64,000 nt of DNA from Cryoendolithus antarcticus (taxonomy: Eukaryota > Ascomycota > Dothideomycetes > Cladosporiales > Cladosporiaceae), in NCBI GenBank assembly GCA_002077065.1, contig NAJO01000017.1:868001-932000 (forward strand), read 5' to 3'. The position numbers were made by a program, and so were the translations under genes. A model generated the notes under the pieces. That model did not search any database. It saw only the letters and a program-made list of their open reading frames with translations, and was not told the origin of the DNA. This document shows positions 22,850 to 35,356 of this stretch, one piece after another. Within the stretch, counting starts at the first letter, position 1, and the number at the start of each line of letters is the position of its first letter.

Positions 22850-23682
22850 CGTGGCGGCTGCGTGAGGGATGTCGGTGGGTGCAAGGACGCACTGGGAGGT
22901 GCGCGGGTTGATGTGACAAGAGGTGGGAGTGTGCGCAGGCTCCAACGTACGAGAGCAGTGTCGCATGCACTGCGCCGTCACCGGCTGCCTTCACTTTTGC
23001 CTTGCCATTCACTTCAGACTCGACGTCGCCTCGTGCCCTAGTATACGTGCCAGCGCAGGTCGCGCCTGTAGTGATATCGCTGCGGTATCCTACTGCAGCA
23101 ACACGCTTTCGTCATCCAATAATCCGCCTACTTCCTGAAGCCAACGGTGATATAGAGGGTCAAGTGAGCTTCGGAAGTACAGTCGCGGCGGGGAATCGCG
23201 GAAGCCGTTCCGTGACAGCCTTATGGCCTCGGGCTTGAGTGCAACAGGAATCGATGGGCAGCATGGTCAGGGAGACATCAAGGATGGTGATGATCTGCTA
23301 GGTCGATATGGTAAAGATGAGCTCAAGTGATTTCTTGAATGACAGAAAGGCTCGATGAAATCACGTGCGTAATCTGCTCGCAGCGAACGTTCAGTTTACA
23401 CTCTTATATACACCCCCCGACTGCTGCGCACGTGACACCCGCATGCACATTCCTACGCCCCTTACATTTCCGAGCCTCATTTTTGAGAAGGATCTCCTCT
23501 CCGTCCTCCTTCGATTCGACAGCATATGTTGTATTGCACTACAAAGGCACAGACCCTCTGGTAGCTCTGGTGTTGAAGCAGATCGAACGAATGGTAAGCT
23601 TGGTCTTCGGTAGTTCACTGGACGTCGATACTGCAGAACAGTAACATTGTCTTTCTTGACCGGTCGGTTTTAAAATGGACGT
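22850..23682. other. Intergenic upstream of TAF1
   Basis: It contains the TAF1 promoter and the 3' flank of SLA1, both reverse-strand. No other gene is supported; the plus-strand frames are short and have no recognisable pattern. Confidence 0.5.
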
Positions 23683-26600
23683 CTAGAACCCAAACGGATT
23701 CTGCGGAGCTTCGCATAACGTTAGCAAAGATACGCATGAAGTGGAAGTTAAGCAGGATAAACTTACTAGCCCTCCCCAAATCCGCCCTCCCAGTCCTCTG
23801 CGGCACCATCGGCGCAGCTCCAACCCCAAACCTCACAGGCGGCGCCGGCCCCGTCTTCTGCGGCACAAGCGGCTGCATCGGTCCCAGCACGCCTCCCGTC
23901 TGCTGTGGAGGGAGCTGAGGCGGCGCTTGGCCGAAGCCGGTGTTGGCTGAGAGGCCGGTGGGTTGGGAGATATTGAAGCTCGGTTGTTGCTGCATGGGCT
24001 GGAAGGATTGAGACTGTTGGGGTTGTTGTGGGAAGGACATCTGCGCCTGCTGCTGCTGAGGAAAGCCGGCCTGCTGCGGTGGCAGCATCTGGCTCTGTCC
24101 GAATTGGGACTGCGGTTGGAAGCCAGTTGGTTGCGGGGCGAGGGCTGGGTAGTTCTGCTGCATTTGTTGGAGGCTGCCTTGCTGTGGCGCGCCGAATGAC
24201 TGGGCGAGTCCGCTGGGGGCTGTGGGTTGGTAGGGCTGTCGGGGAGGGTCGGCGAAGGGAGAGCCGGTCGCTGCGCCGTTCAGTAGGCCTTGTTGTTGGA
24301 AGGACATGCCTGTGGGTTGGGACATCATGTGCATGCCGTCAGATTGTTGGGGGTATTGGAAGCCTGTTTGTTGCGGAGCGAAGCCTTGCATGGGTTGGAA
24401 GCCTTGCTGCATGGCCTGTTGTTGGCCATACCCGGGCGGAAGCTGTTGCTGGTAGCCTGTCTGCATCGGCTGTTGGTAGCCCGTGAGCTGCGGCTGCAGT
24501 GGTGGAGGACCAAATTGCGATTGCTGAGGAGGGAAACCTGGTGCACTCGCTGCTCGGGGAGGTGGAGGCACACCAAGTGAGCTTCCATTGGGCTGAGTTA
24601 TGGGTGGGGGTGGTCGCTGTCGTGGTGGTGCAGTCGGTTGAGGCTTAAGTGCTGCGATCTTGTCGAAGATCGCCTGTTCGGCGCCTTGGGGTTGCGTTGA
24701 TTGCTGAGGTGCTTCTGGCTGGGCTGGTGCGCCGGGTGCTGCAGGCGTTGGTGCAGCAGCTGTTGGCTGTGGCTGTAAAGGCAAGGCAAGCAGTGACAGA
24801 TCGTCATTGAGTACCGACCTCGGTGGCTGCACCACGCCAGGCGGGGGCCCTTCAGGAGCAGTATATTCACTCTTTCCAGGCTTCACATCCCATGCATCAT
24901 CATCGAAGCCTCCACCACTCGTAGGCTGTCTTCGAGGTGCGTTTGCCAACGGAGTCGCCCTTGCGCCCTCTGACTGTTTCGGCTTGAATGCGCCATCATC
25001 GACAGTATCGCTCGTTGCCACGGCTGGTGCTGGTCGACCTTTGCGTGTATTGTTCCGCAGTGCGCCACCAGGACCCGAGAACAGACCGCCATTCGCAGGC
25101 TCGATTTTGTCATCATCGCCAGTACTATTCGCAGGCGCGCCGCTGATACCCTTGTGCGCGCGACCATACTTTGCGTCGAGGAATTTCAGAACGCGAAGGA
25201 TGTCTCCCTCCTTTAAGCCGAGCGTTCGGAGTAGCTGTTCGTTGACGTCCGGCAGCACCTCTTGCCCCATCTGGTCTCGTGCAAACGCGCTGGCATATCT
25301 CTCACATATCTGAGGATTCACACCACACTGCAGGAAGAAGTCAAACCACTGTTCCTGATCCTTGTCCGTCACGGTCGCTCCAGCAGCTGGCGTCCGACTG
25401 CTCGCGCCGTTCCTCTGATCTCGGTCCTTCGCCTTTTGAGTTGACCGCCGCTTGATGTCGCTGAGTGGCTTGTCGTCATCCAACGAAATGCCAGTAGCTT
25501 TCTCAACATACTCGAGATCCTCTACCGCCATTTTCGTGACCGGCACAGCGATCTTCACACCATTGAGCTTGTGCAAGTGAATCTTGCCCTCTCGTAGACC
25601 AATGAACTCTGCTTCTACCTTGAACGTACCCGATCGATCTGTCCAAGTCCGCACGCGTGATGTGTTGGGCTTCGTCTTGGCTTTCGAGCTCGAAGGCTCA
25701 GGCGTCCTTCGTCGAGGCTCCTGTTCTTGCGTGGACAGACTGCTACCTCGTTCTGGCAACGATACACCTCGACCATTCCGTTTGTCGTTCTGCGTCGCTT
25801 CTCGTGCAAGTCGCTGCTCCTCGATGCGATTCTGCTCCACCGTACTTCGTGCTGCATTCAGTCCGCTGATGCTGTCATTGCCCATGGTCCCCGTAATCTC
25901 GACATATGATGCCGGCACCACACCCTTACTGCCGTTCTTGAGCCTTCGCACAAGCCACCAGTCGTCACTCTTCTGATCATCAAGCACAATGACCTCGTCG
26001 CCGACTGCCACTGTGACCTCGTCATCACCCTGTGCCATGAACTCGCACAGCATCTGACCCTTCCTCTGTCTGCCTGAGCCAGTCCCAGCACTTGCCGCGA
26101 TCACCTCCCGCAGACCTTCTTGTCGCACGGCACCAGCCAGCTCACCCAATTGACTTACAATCTCCTGCGCTGTGTCCTTTGCTCCAGCATGAAAGTCCAC
26201 ACTCTTACTCGGTCGCACGAGCTCGACGAACACGTGCTTGCCTTCAATGCTATAATGTGTGAGTTTCTCGGCTGTCCATTCGTTACTCGGTCCGTCTTTT
26301 GACTTCTCTGGACTTATTGAGATGAGGCCTCGTCCAATATTTATACCAAGTGTGGTGGGCAGCTTCTTCTTCTTACCCATGTGCGACAGCATCTCGTGTA
26401 CGTTGTACAAGTGGAAACCGCCAGGTGATCGGAGGGCAGAGTCGTTGTCGTCGGGGTATGAGGAAGATACAGCGCGGTTGTAGGGAGGTGATGGAAGTAC
26501 GCCGCTGGACTCTGCAGGGAACCGAGGCGATGCGTATTGCGCTGGCGCTGGCTGGGCTGTCGGTGATGCAACTTGTGATCGCGGTCGCTGTGGCAAGGAT

Positions 26601-27277
26601 GGCGCATCCTCTTCGCTCTCCTCCGGTGTGTACTGTCGCGGCGGCATAGCGGGTGGCGGAGAGGCAAGCTGTCTTCGTGCTGCCGGCGCAGACCCGTCTC
26701 CACCTGTGCGTTGCGCAATGATACCTGCCAGTGCCGCTGCTGGATTGGCTGATGGGGGCTCAGGTGACGGTGTAGGTGCCATGCCCGGATCGGGGTAGTC
26801 CGATTCGCCCGGTATGGGCTGATTCGCCGCTGGCCGTGGCCGTGTCGGCAACGATGGACCACGTGCTTCCGCGACTGCTGGAGCGCTGGCATTCGCACTC
26901 GATGCTGGCTCAATGTAGATCGCCGGCGCAAAGCCAAACTCCCCATTCGCTCCCACCAACGTCCAGTCCGGATCCGTGGTATCGTACACATCCAGTCGCG
27001 CCTCCTCCTTGAAGCTCAGCTCCTCATCAGTCTGCTGCGCGTAGTCATACAGTGCCTTGGCCTGGTATTCGGGCTTTGCCTCCTCAACGTAGTTTGCAGG
27101 TATCAGGCCCTCCGGTTCGTCATCGTCGTCCGAAGCAGCCTTCTTCTTCGCCCTCCACCAATCATCGTCAGCGCTCTTGTCCAGCACGAAGAGGAGGTCG
27201 CCATCCTTGATCTCGAGCTCCTCGTCTGACTGTGGAGCGTAGTCGTAGATCGCGCGGTAGACGCCGAGGAAGACCAT
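23683..27277 (-). CDS. SLA1: Actin cytoskeleton-regulatory complex protein SLA1
   Basis: Endocytic adaptor that links cargo and actin regulators at cortical patches. Two exons, 23767-27277 and 23683-23708, separated by a 58-bp intron (GTAAGT donor, TGCTAAC branch), give 1178 residues. Order: SH3 domain 1 (from VYRAIYDYAPQSDEELEIKD), SH3 domain 2 (QAKALYDYAQQTDEELSF), SH3 domain 3 near residue 420 (LCEFMAQGDDEVTV), SHD1 (RTWTDRSGTFKVEAEFIG), SAM-like SHD2 (DKDQEQWFDFFLQCGVNP), then a Gln/Pro-rich tail with many PQ-x-TG repeats. The tiny last exon ends TPQNPFGF, supplying an NPF motif for EH-domain proteins. Reading through the intron would lose that ending, which supports the splice. Confidence 0.95.
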
Positions 27278-28009
27278 GTTGGGGGCGCGTGGTCAGATAC
27301 GTGGGTGGCAAGTCAACAATTCGCTATTCCTCACATCGAGATTGGTTCAAAGTAGCGTAAGAGGACGTTGCTCGTTCGAATGGCAATGTGCTTGACACGT
27401 CGACACAGCTCATCTCCTTTCCTTCGGCATTCGGCAGGCGCGCAGTGAAGTTGGGCTTGAACGTCAACAGCAGCACAGATCCCAGAGCAATGAGTAACAG
27501 TAATATGAGCGACGAGCTATGTATACAAGAATAGTGCTATGCTATGCGATCGTGATACAACATCATTGCCATGTGGCCATTGCGTCGCCTGTTCCCTGCT
27601 CCGGCAATGAGCCAAGCCCGCCCGGAAGCTGCCGCTTCTTGACTCCATACCTTACTGTACCTCCTCCGTCGCGCGCTTTCCACTCTTTGCATCCAGCCTC
27701 AGATGCGTACATAATGCAGATCTGTGATACTGCCTCAGCAGGTAGGTCAGGCTTCCTTCCACCTCCGATCTCAGCCTCTCATGCCTCTTCGTCGTCCTCT
27801 CCATCACCTTCATCATCTTCAATGGTCTCCTCTTGCTCTCACAGACAGCTCACAAATCATGCTGAAGATCTCGCGCGGCCGCAGAAGAATGAACAACTCT
27901 GAAGGGTATTCGAGCTTGAGCCTGCTCGACATGCACCATCTTACCATCGTACCTCACTTCAATCAGCAGACTGCCAATGGCATAATAACGGTACCACGCA
28001 AACTTGCGC
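27278..28009. other. Intergenic, nothing recognised
   Basis: SLA1 promoter and 3' flank of the next reverse-strand gene. No supported gene. Confidence 0.5.
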
Positions 28010-29341
28010 TCATCGCCGGCGCAACATAGCGGGCTTGTGCGCGCCCTCCGCTGGTGAGTAAACGGCACGACGCTTCTTGGGCTCGCTAGCCTCATCAGCT
28101 GTCCTCGCTGCTCCACTGTCAGCTGCATTGAAAGAAGCAGAGCCGCGAGTAGCAATCCCGTCACTCGCTTCTTCATGCATAATAGACTGCGACATAGTAG
28201 TATCGGCAGCCTCGACTCCAGGGTTCGGCAGCCTGACTCTGACCGTCGGCAGCGTGGACTTCATAGTCAGGAGCTTGGACTTCGACGTCCTCTACCTGAA
28301 CCTCGTCGGACTCTTCGACTGTTGCCACAGGTGCTGTGAGGGTAGTCGAGACTTCCCGTCTGGTCTTCGTGGACGTGGTGGACGTCGGCTGCTTGCGTGG
28401 ACCACCTCGCCTAACTATGGCCGGCTTTGCCTGAGGTGCAATAGACTCTGTGAGCGTATCGTTTCGTGTCACAGCGGGATGACTCGCTATCGTGGGAGCC
28501 TTCTTTGCCCTCTCTCCTCGACGTCCAGGCCGTTGCGCCTGCTCGACCGTTGCTTCGTCACCCTCGTCAATCCTGTCGAGGTCACACTTCTCAATCTTCA
28601 TACGACTGATCTTGCGTTACGAAGGCTGCAGGCTGGTTCTCGACGCTGCAGGTGATGACGCACGGTAAGAGTTACCATCATCGTTTGCGGCCACCGCAGT
28701 CCGCGCCTTGGCGATGCTTTGCGCCAGTGATTTAGCACGAGTGTTCCTGCGTCCAGGAACTGAATTTTCTTGCTTCCCGGTGACATCAAGCCGAGACTGC
28801 ACGCCGAGTGGCCGGCTGCCGGCGGTTGCATTGCTGGTCGCTCGAAACTCCCGCTCGGGGACCCAGTCGTAGCCTTTGTAATCTGGTAATGTCTCTCGCT
28901 CCTGTGTCGCATGGTCAGTCTATCATTCATTCCTGCACGTAGTATCGTCTGCTTGACTACTGGGCATGCCTATATTCAAGATAGTTTTCATCACCATGTC
29001 GCCCAGTAGTCTTTCCACTTACCTCAGCTTCCGCTCTGCGAGCTCGTTCCTCGGCTTGCTCGTCATCATCTTCCTTAGACCATATCTTCTTGACATGATT
29101 GAACATCGTTTCCCTGGACACAACATCCGCAGGATCAGTCTCCGTAATCAAAGTATTGTTCGATGGCAACGATCGTTTTGCCAATGCTTTCATGTTGCTC
29201 GTTCAACCTGTTTGTCAGCGTGTCCAATTTGTCAATGATAGTCTCGTAGAGTGATTTAACGAGTGTCCTGGTAGGATCGTCATCATTGTCCTCTGGGGCA
29301 GCTGCATCATCTGTAGGCTCTTCGTGTCCAGTCTGGCTCAT
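28010..29341 (-). CDS. Unknown multi-exon protein with coiled-coil start
   Basis: My model starts at the ATG at 29341 (MSQTGHEEPTDDAAAPEDND) with exons 29208-29341, 29023-29113, 28660-28901 and one from 28605, plus a last exon ending at a stop at 28010-28012. The GTAAGT intron 28902-29022 is convincing; the others have weaker donors, and the last junction, somewhere in 28170-28340, is unresolved. Visible features are a short acidic N-terminus, a helical heptad-like stretch (LVKSLYETIIDKLDTLTNR), a charged helix (KKIWSKEDDDEQAEERARRA), PDYKGYDWVPEREF, then basic Ser/Thr-rich sequence with GRRGERAKKAP and EPKKRRAVYSPAEGA, the last resembling a nuclear localisation signal. I do not recognise the family; a nuclear protein is a guess. 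Confidence 0.5.
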
Positions 29342-29796
29342 GTTGCAACGGCGAAGATGAAGACTGCAAATCTGGACTGCCGGACGTTGCAAGCGACTAC
29401 AAGGACATGAGACGTGAGAGTTGAGCCTCTCAGGTTTGCTAGAGCACCAGGCACTGATCTTTGTCTCATTGTACATTTCTCAACAGACCACAGCCATCAC
29501 GGAGGGGATCAACAGGAGTTGTCGTAATTCGACATTGCGGTCGTCGGGTCAAAAGGCGTCGCGTAGTTCCGGATGAATGCTTTGTCGGCTTGCCAGCTGT
29601 GGCAAGTGTTGCTAACGTCCGGAAAGTGATACGGGCGAGGGGACTGGGTTGAAGGTGCATATTTGCATGCCCTATGGTATGCGAATACTAATTACCCAAG
29701 GCCATGCCATCGGTCTTCATACCCAAAATTGTCCTGTGTAGCCCAGAAGGATCATCTATATTTATATGTACATGTACATTAAATTCCTTGCCGATT
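29342..29796. other. Intergenic, nothing recognised
   Basis: Promoter of the unknown reverse-strand gene and 3' flank of the laccase. No supported gene. Confidence 0.5.
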
Positions 29797-32041
29797 CTAG
29801 ATCCCAGAATCTCCCTTCTTATACGCTGCAGTAGACGCATACGAGTTCCAAGCCGCACACTGGCTATCAAAGTTGCTGGGCTTCGGATCGAACCCAGCGA
29901 CCTGGCTCGGCGCCTCCAAGAACTGCACAGCCAGTCCCTCGTCCGCGTGCCAAGCAATATGGCAATGGAGCATCCACGCTCCCGGGTTATCAGTCTGGAA
30001 CGCAATCGCCAGCCAGCCCCCTGCAGGCATCATAGCCGTGTCTCGGCGCGTGGGGTTGGTGTAGTCCAGACCCGCGATCTTCCCGGTGTTCCAGGTATCG
30101 AAGCCTGTGCCGAGAATGTAGAAGTCATGGCCGTGGAGGTGGATTGGGTGGGGAACTGCGACGTTGTAGGGGTTTCCTGCTTGAGATTGGAGGACCCAGT
30201 ATGTCCACTTTGCCTCTGTGGGAAGAGTCAGGACGTTTGCGCGGGACGGCCAGTTGGAGGTAGAGCTGTAGATGTAGCTATAGGTTGGCTTGGCCCAGTC
30301 TGCGTTCATGGAGGAGCCGTTCACATTCCAGTAAAGCGTGAGGGAGCCATCGGTATTGGTGGTCTGGTTAAGCCAAGTGTTGAGTTGAGTGACCTGCGAG
30401 GCGACTTGGCCATCAGGCACGTAGGAGTTCCAGTACGGAGTCAGGCCCGTCTCGTCAGTGCAGCGCTGAGTGTAGCTTGTGCCTGAGGTTGTGGGCGTGC
30501 CACTCTGGCCGGCATAGGAGAAGATGGCATTCAGATTGCCGTTGTTCCAGTTGTCACCGCAGCCTGCAGCGACCTGAACCTCAGCGCGGAACCAGTAGTT
30601 ACTCGACGCCTGGTTTGCTGTGATGATGACATCGTAGCGTTGTCCGATGCCGAGGAAGAGGTGGGTGGTGTTGTACGGCACGATCGGGACGAAGTCGTTA
30701 GTGATGACTTGCATGACGTGGTTGTCTAGCGAGACCATGAAGTGGTTGTCGACGGCAGTGTTGATCAGACGGAGACGATGCCTCTTGCCGGGCTGCAGGG
30801 TAGTGCGGGAGTATGAGCCGGAACCCTGAATGACCATGCTACCGTTGATCAACGCGCTGTCCGCTTTGGGCGGCCCAGCGTTGACGTGCATGGTCCTGGC
30901 AGCAGTCTGCGCAACAGTCGGGTAGTACCAATCGGTGATCGGCAGTGGTCCGACATCGAGATCATAGTTGGCAGTGGCAGGCCCGTAGATCACGATAGGA
31001 CCTAGCACACCGTCGCCGTACTGGGACGAGAAGTGGGAGTGGTACCAGCTTGTTCCGTACTGAGTCGCCTGGAAGATGTAGGTCTTCGACTGCCCTGGTG
31101 CTAGCGGGCACTCATTTACACCCGGTACACCATCTTGGCTGCCCTTGTGCCATTGGCGAAGTCCATGCCAGTGGATCGAGGTACCGTTATTGGGCAGGTT
31201 GTTGTGCACAGTCACGGAGATCATGTCACCCCAATTGGCGTAGATCGTTGGCCCTGGGTACTGGTTGTTGATGGCCAGGACTTGGCGAGCATGCCCGTCT
31301 GGCGACATAGTGGTGTTGCGAATGTCAAAGTCATACGAAACTGTGCGGCCGGTGGTGGGCCTGAACACCTGTGTCAGCACGAGCCCAGGTCATAGTCAAT
31401 ACATCGAACATACCAATTCGTGTCGAAGTCAGTGTCGATTGAGAAGGTCCCCTGCCAGCAGTTCCTCGTAGTCGGGCTGTTGGTGCAAGTCGGTGTTGGC
31501 GTTGCCGTCGACGTCGCGGCCTTCGTAGAGGTAGTAGAGGTAGTCGAAGCGGGCGTGGACGATTGCCATGTGTCCTTGATTGACGGGTTCGTTGTGCAAG
31601 AGTTTGGTACAGTGTACGAGTGATTTGGGTCGAACTCCCACTGTACAGATCCGTCCGTGTTGAACTTGATGTACTTATATTGACTTGTTTCCACGTCAGC
31701 AACTATCCTCCGCTCCGTATACTCAGGGCATCTTACAAGCTCGTGCCCGGAGGTATGTTCACGGTAGCAACCCATTGCGGGTTCGACGCCGTATATCCCG
31801 TCGCGGTCATGAAGATCGCCTTTGATGTGTCCCAATTCCCCAATTGCGCGATCGAGCCCACGACCGACACGCTCTCTCCCCATGCTGTTGACTTGAGCTC
31901 ATTAAATGTGACCGACACCTGAATGCAAGAAGAACTCTGTCGTGCGAATACGCGCTCGTGTGCGTCGCGGTGGACAACAGCAGAAGCAGAAACGAAAGAA
32001 GCGAGTGTAGCGATGCCGCTAAGGACATACGAGGATAACAT
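29797..32041 (-). CDS. Secreted laccase (multicopper oxidase) with N-terminal CBM20 starch-binding domain
   Basis: Exons 31737-32041, 31414-31683 and 29797-31360, with two 53-bp introns, sum to 2139 bases, 712 residues. A signal peptide (MLSSYVLSGIATLASFVSASA) is followed by a CBM20 domain: SCIQVSVTFNELKSTAWGES, VVGSIAQLGNWDTSKAI, then FQYKYIKFNTDGSVQWEFDP across intron 1. A Ser/Thr linker leads to a complete ascomycete laccase with all four copper motifs: SIHWHGLRQ, WYHSHFSSQYGDG, HPIHLHGHDFY and HCHIAWHADEGLAVQF. The C-terminus ends DSGI, matching the ascomycete laccase tail. Intron 2 joins DTNW to PTTGRTVSYDF without a gap, so the fusion is a single splice-consistent gene. Laccases oxidise phenols with O2; the CBM20 should anchor it to starch-like glucans. 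Confidence 0.92.
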
Positions 32042-33509
32042 GATCGCGATCAAATGCGAACGATTAATGAGAGAAGTGAGTCTACAACGCTGCAGTCGTA
32101 CCACAGAGACATCAAAGAAGACGGCAAGGGCCTATCGAAGCAATATGGATTCAACGTGGAGCCGTTCGTGCCGCGATCGTCCATCATGGCGTAGCGTGGT
32201 CTAACGGCCCTGTTGGAAAGCGCACAGTTCGTACTAATTTGAGTCGCGGAAGGGTCTCTTTTCGGCACTTCCAGCTGAACGAGGCATGATGTATGCGGTG
32301 AATATTCGACGCCATTGCCTGCTCGATAGTCGTCTGTGCGATCAAACGCTTCGCACGCGTTGCACCGCATTTTCCGCTCGTCTGTAATCGGCAATGTTGC
32401 CCAGGCCTGCCTTTCTTCGGCCAGCGCGTGAATAAGCTTGCCTGCAAACGGCGTCCGGCAGTCTTACCGAGCCCCTATACTTAGCGTTCGAGGTCTGACG
32501 GTCCCAACCGGGCTAGTATGCAGCCAAGAGAAGACGTGTACCTGCGTGATGGGTACACCGGATATATACAAGGTGGTCCCGATGGAGTGGGCGGCGTCTT
32601 GACCAGAGTTCTCTCGATATTGCAGGTACTGCCGTGTGTGCAAGTCCAGCATCGCCCGTGGCGGTGCGGAAAGCTCCAGTAGTGACGATGTCTTGTCAAG
32701 CGAGAGCATGCTACACATGGAGATGCGAGTGGACTGGAGTCCAGAGGGTGCAAAACCCTGGTAACGAAACATTGGAAGGAGGGAGCACAAGGCCTCACAG
32801 AACTCAGTATGTAGAATTAGACTCCAGATGAACATGCTCGCTATACCGCACTCAAGACACAGCGTCATGGCAGACGCATACGAGCACTGCTATGCTATCC
32901 GGTCCGCGCATCTCCAGTATGATTAATCTCGAGGTTCTCTTATCCCGCACGCGACTATCCAGCCTATCCTTCCACCACCCTCTGGTCGTCGCTGCGCTTC
33001 ACTGCTCCCGGCTGTCGCCATCATCAGTCTTGATGCGATTGACTCGAAGATGACTATCTCGGTCAGCCCGCTCATCCATTGATCACAGCTTCGCAAGCCT
33101 TATTCAACTTGATGATCCCCATCCCCTCGATCAGCGTGACGTGCAAACTGTGTTCTGAGGGCTTTCTAGTAGGCATCGTAAAGGAGCGCTGCGATGAGCA
33201 GAGGCAACAGGTCATTCGAGTCTGTATACCAGGCGTGCTGCGGTAGCATTTCCCGGATCATGATCGTGCTCACATGCATACGTGTTTGACGACGTACTTC
33301 CATGCTCAATCGCGTGAACGGTCTGCAAGAGCGTGCTTATGTACACTGCGATGGCCAGACCCGCGTGTGAACTGGGTAATCAAGGCGAAGTCATTGTTGT
33401 CCACAATTCGTCTTGCTATGGCCATGTCAGATCTCGAGATGCAACGATCGCTCTCCTCTGGCCCATCAAGAGGTCTTCCCGTAGGACGACTGGTCAGAGG
33501 CCGCTGGTG
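32042..33509. other. Intergenic, nothing recognised
   Basis: About 1.5 kb with no supported gene, containing the laccase promoter at its left end. Frames on both strands lack domain-like patterns. Confidence 0.5.
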
Positions 33510-34785
33510 TTACTTCGGATTGTACTTCTCCTTCCATATCCTGTACACATATGTCAGTGACTGCGTCCAGCGACCCAAAAAATACACGCAGCCATTCCTA
33601 TACTCACCAAGAATTGCCCACAGCCTTATGCCCTTTCCCCTCAGCCAATCTCAAATACTGCGCCGCCCTGAACTTGTCCTTCGCCCCACCAAAACCCTCC
33701 ACGAAACACCAAGCCGCCTCATCCATAGCATCCACATCCCCCAAATTAGCCGCAGTCTCATAATACTGCCTCGCAGCCAGCGGATCCTTCTTGACCCCCC
33801 AGCCATGCCTGAAGCAATTCGCCAGCTCGAAGATCGCGAGTACCAGCTCGCCCTTTGCGGCACCTCCCTTCGTCATACCCGCTTCGAGAGCGGCTTGCTC
33901 GACGGCTGCGGAGTTCGAGGCGGCGAGGGAGAGGTAGTGGATTGCTTTCTCCGGCTCCGGCGGGATTCCCCAGCCGTGTCGCAAAGCGAGACCGTAGAGG
34001 ACTTGTGAGAGGGCGTTGTTGGGACCTTTGGGGTTTGCGAGGCGGCCGAACATCTGCGTTGACGGGGTGAGGTCGCCGAGTTCGTGCAGGCGGATGGCTT
34101 CGAGGATGTTCTCGTCGCCTGCTTGGTCGGAGATGGTGCTTTGACTGCGATCGCGGGTTGTGGCCAGTTGTGGGGCGTGCTGGTTCTGGAGCTGGTGTCT
34201 TTGCTCTTCGCTCTCGAGGAGGGGGTTGGAGGATGCGAGAATTGTGGCACGCTTTTCCCATAATGCCTCTTTCTTGAGTGTTGCGGCTTTTGCTTCTTCC
34301 TTGCTCTCTACAGTACCATCCAGCGTGATTGACGGCACAGCGACCGAGTCTGGCGCTTCGGGCAGGTCGTCGGGAATGTGTGCGCTCACTAGCTCACTCG
34401 ACTTGCTTCTTGCTCTAGCGCCTAAGCGCAGTCGATCTGACAGTCTCCGTTCGTTTTTCGGTCGCACGGGCAGTGTCTTCGCGCCCTTCTCGTTTCCAGC
34501 ATCCTCTGACTCCAGCGATCGTCGTGAGGCAGTCAGATCCTTACTCGAAACCGCGCCTGAGGATCGCCTGAAGCCCAATGTTCTGCGATGTTCTTTCTTG
34601 CCTTCGCTCTCCCTTAGTCCCTTCTTCTCATCGCCAGGGTAGTCGGGTGGCTGTATGACTTCCTCTGTCTCGGTCGTGGTTCGCAAGAAGGTGAATTCGG
34701 GGACATTGAGGTTCGTTGGCTTCTCGTTCTGCGCCTCTTTCGTGATCCGATCCTTCTTCTTGAGGAGATCTTTCAGCCCTGTCAT
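33510..34785 (-). CDS. Sel1-repeat protein, DSF2-like
   Basis: Exons 33608-34785 and 33510-33540 (67-bp intron, GTGAGT donor) give 402 residues. The N-terminal half is Lys/Arg/Ser-rich and probably disordered. The C-terminal half has Sel1-like helical repeats: YGLALRHGWGIPPEPEKAIH, AIFELANCFRHGWGVKKD, ARQYYETAANLGDVDAMDE, AWCFVEGFGGAKDKFRAAQY. The small last exon restores the family-typical end GNSWIWKEKYNPK. Fungal relatives such as yeast DSF2 are poorly understood; SEL1 proteins usually act as scaffolds. Assignment to DSF2 is by overall pattern, not by a diagnostic residue. Confidence 0.85.
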
Positions 34786-35356
34786 GGTGTCGGACAGTTA
34801 TAAGCAGAGCGTCTAACAAGAATACCGTCGGCCAGCTCACAAGTCCTGCTGAGCATCGGCATGGGGTATCGAGGTAGAAAGGTTGTAAGGGACAGACGAG
34901 GAATTGGACGCAAGACTAAGCCTTCAGCCCCATCGAAGATTCAGTGAATGAAAGCACTTACGTTGCTTAAGCCCTACTTTTGCTACATTGGGCGTTATGT
35001 CGTTGAGGCAGTGCTGAAGCCTCGAGGTTGCTGAGGTAGAGGATCTTGGCTCGAGCTTGATTGGAACGTGTGACGACGCTGGACCTGAGGGATTCATGAG
35101 ACTATCTACATAAGACACGAAGGTAATAGTCGACAAGTTTGGCTATGTACAAATCCAATTGGTGAAGAGTGGGTGGAAGCTATCTTCATGCTGATTCTGT
35201 TGATGCATACATTGTCTATCGAGCTATTCTTACTCATCACAGCCGTGGGAGCCTGCGCTCTGGTGGTCTCTCTTTTCTCATTGCCTCATCTCTCACTATG
35301 CTGTGCGCGGGAGTAAACCTGGCCATGGAGCCACGGGCCATGCAAAGGCAGAGCGC
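34786..35356. other. Intergenic, nothing recognised
   Basis: Promoter of the DSF2-like gene and 3' flank of the CCCH gene. No supported gene. Confidence 0.5.
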
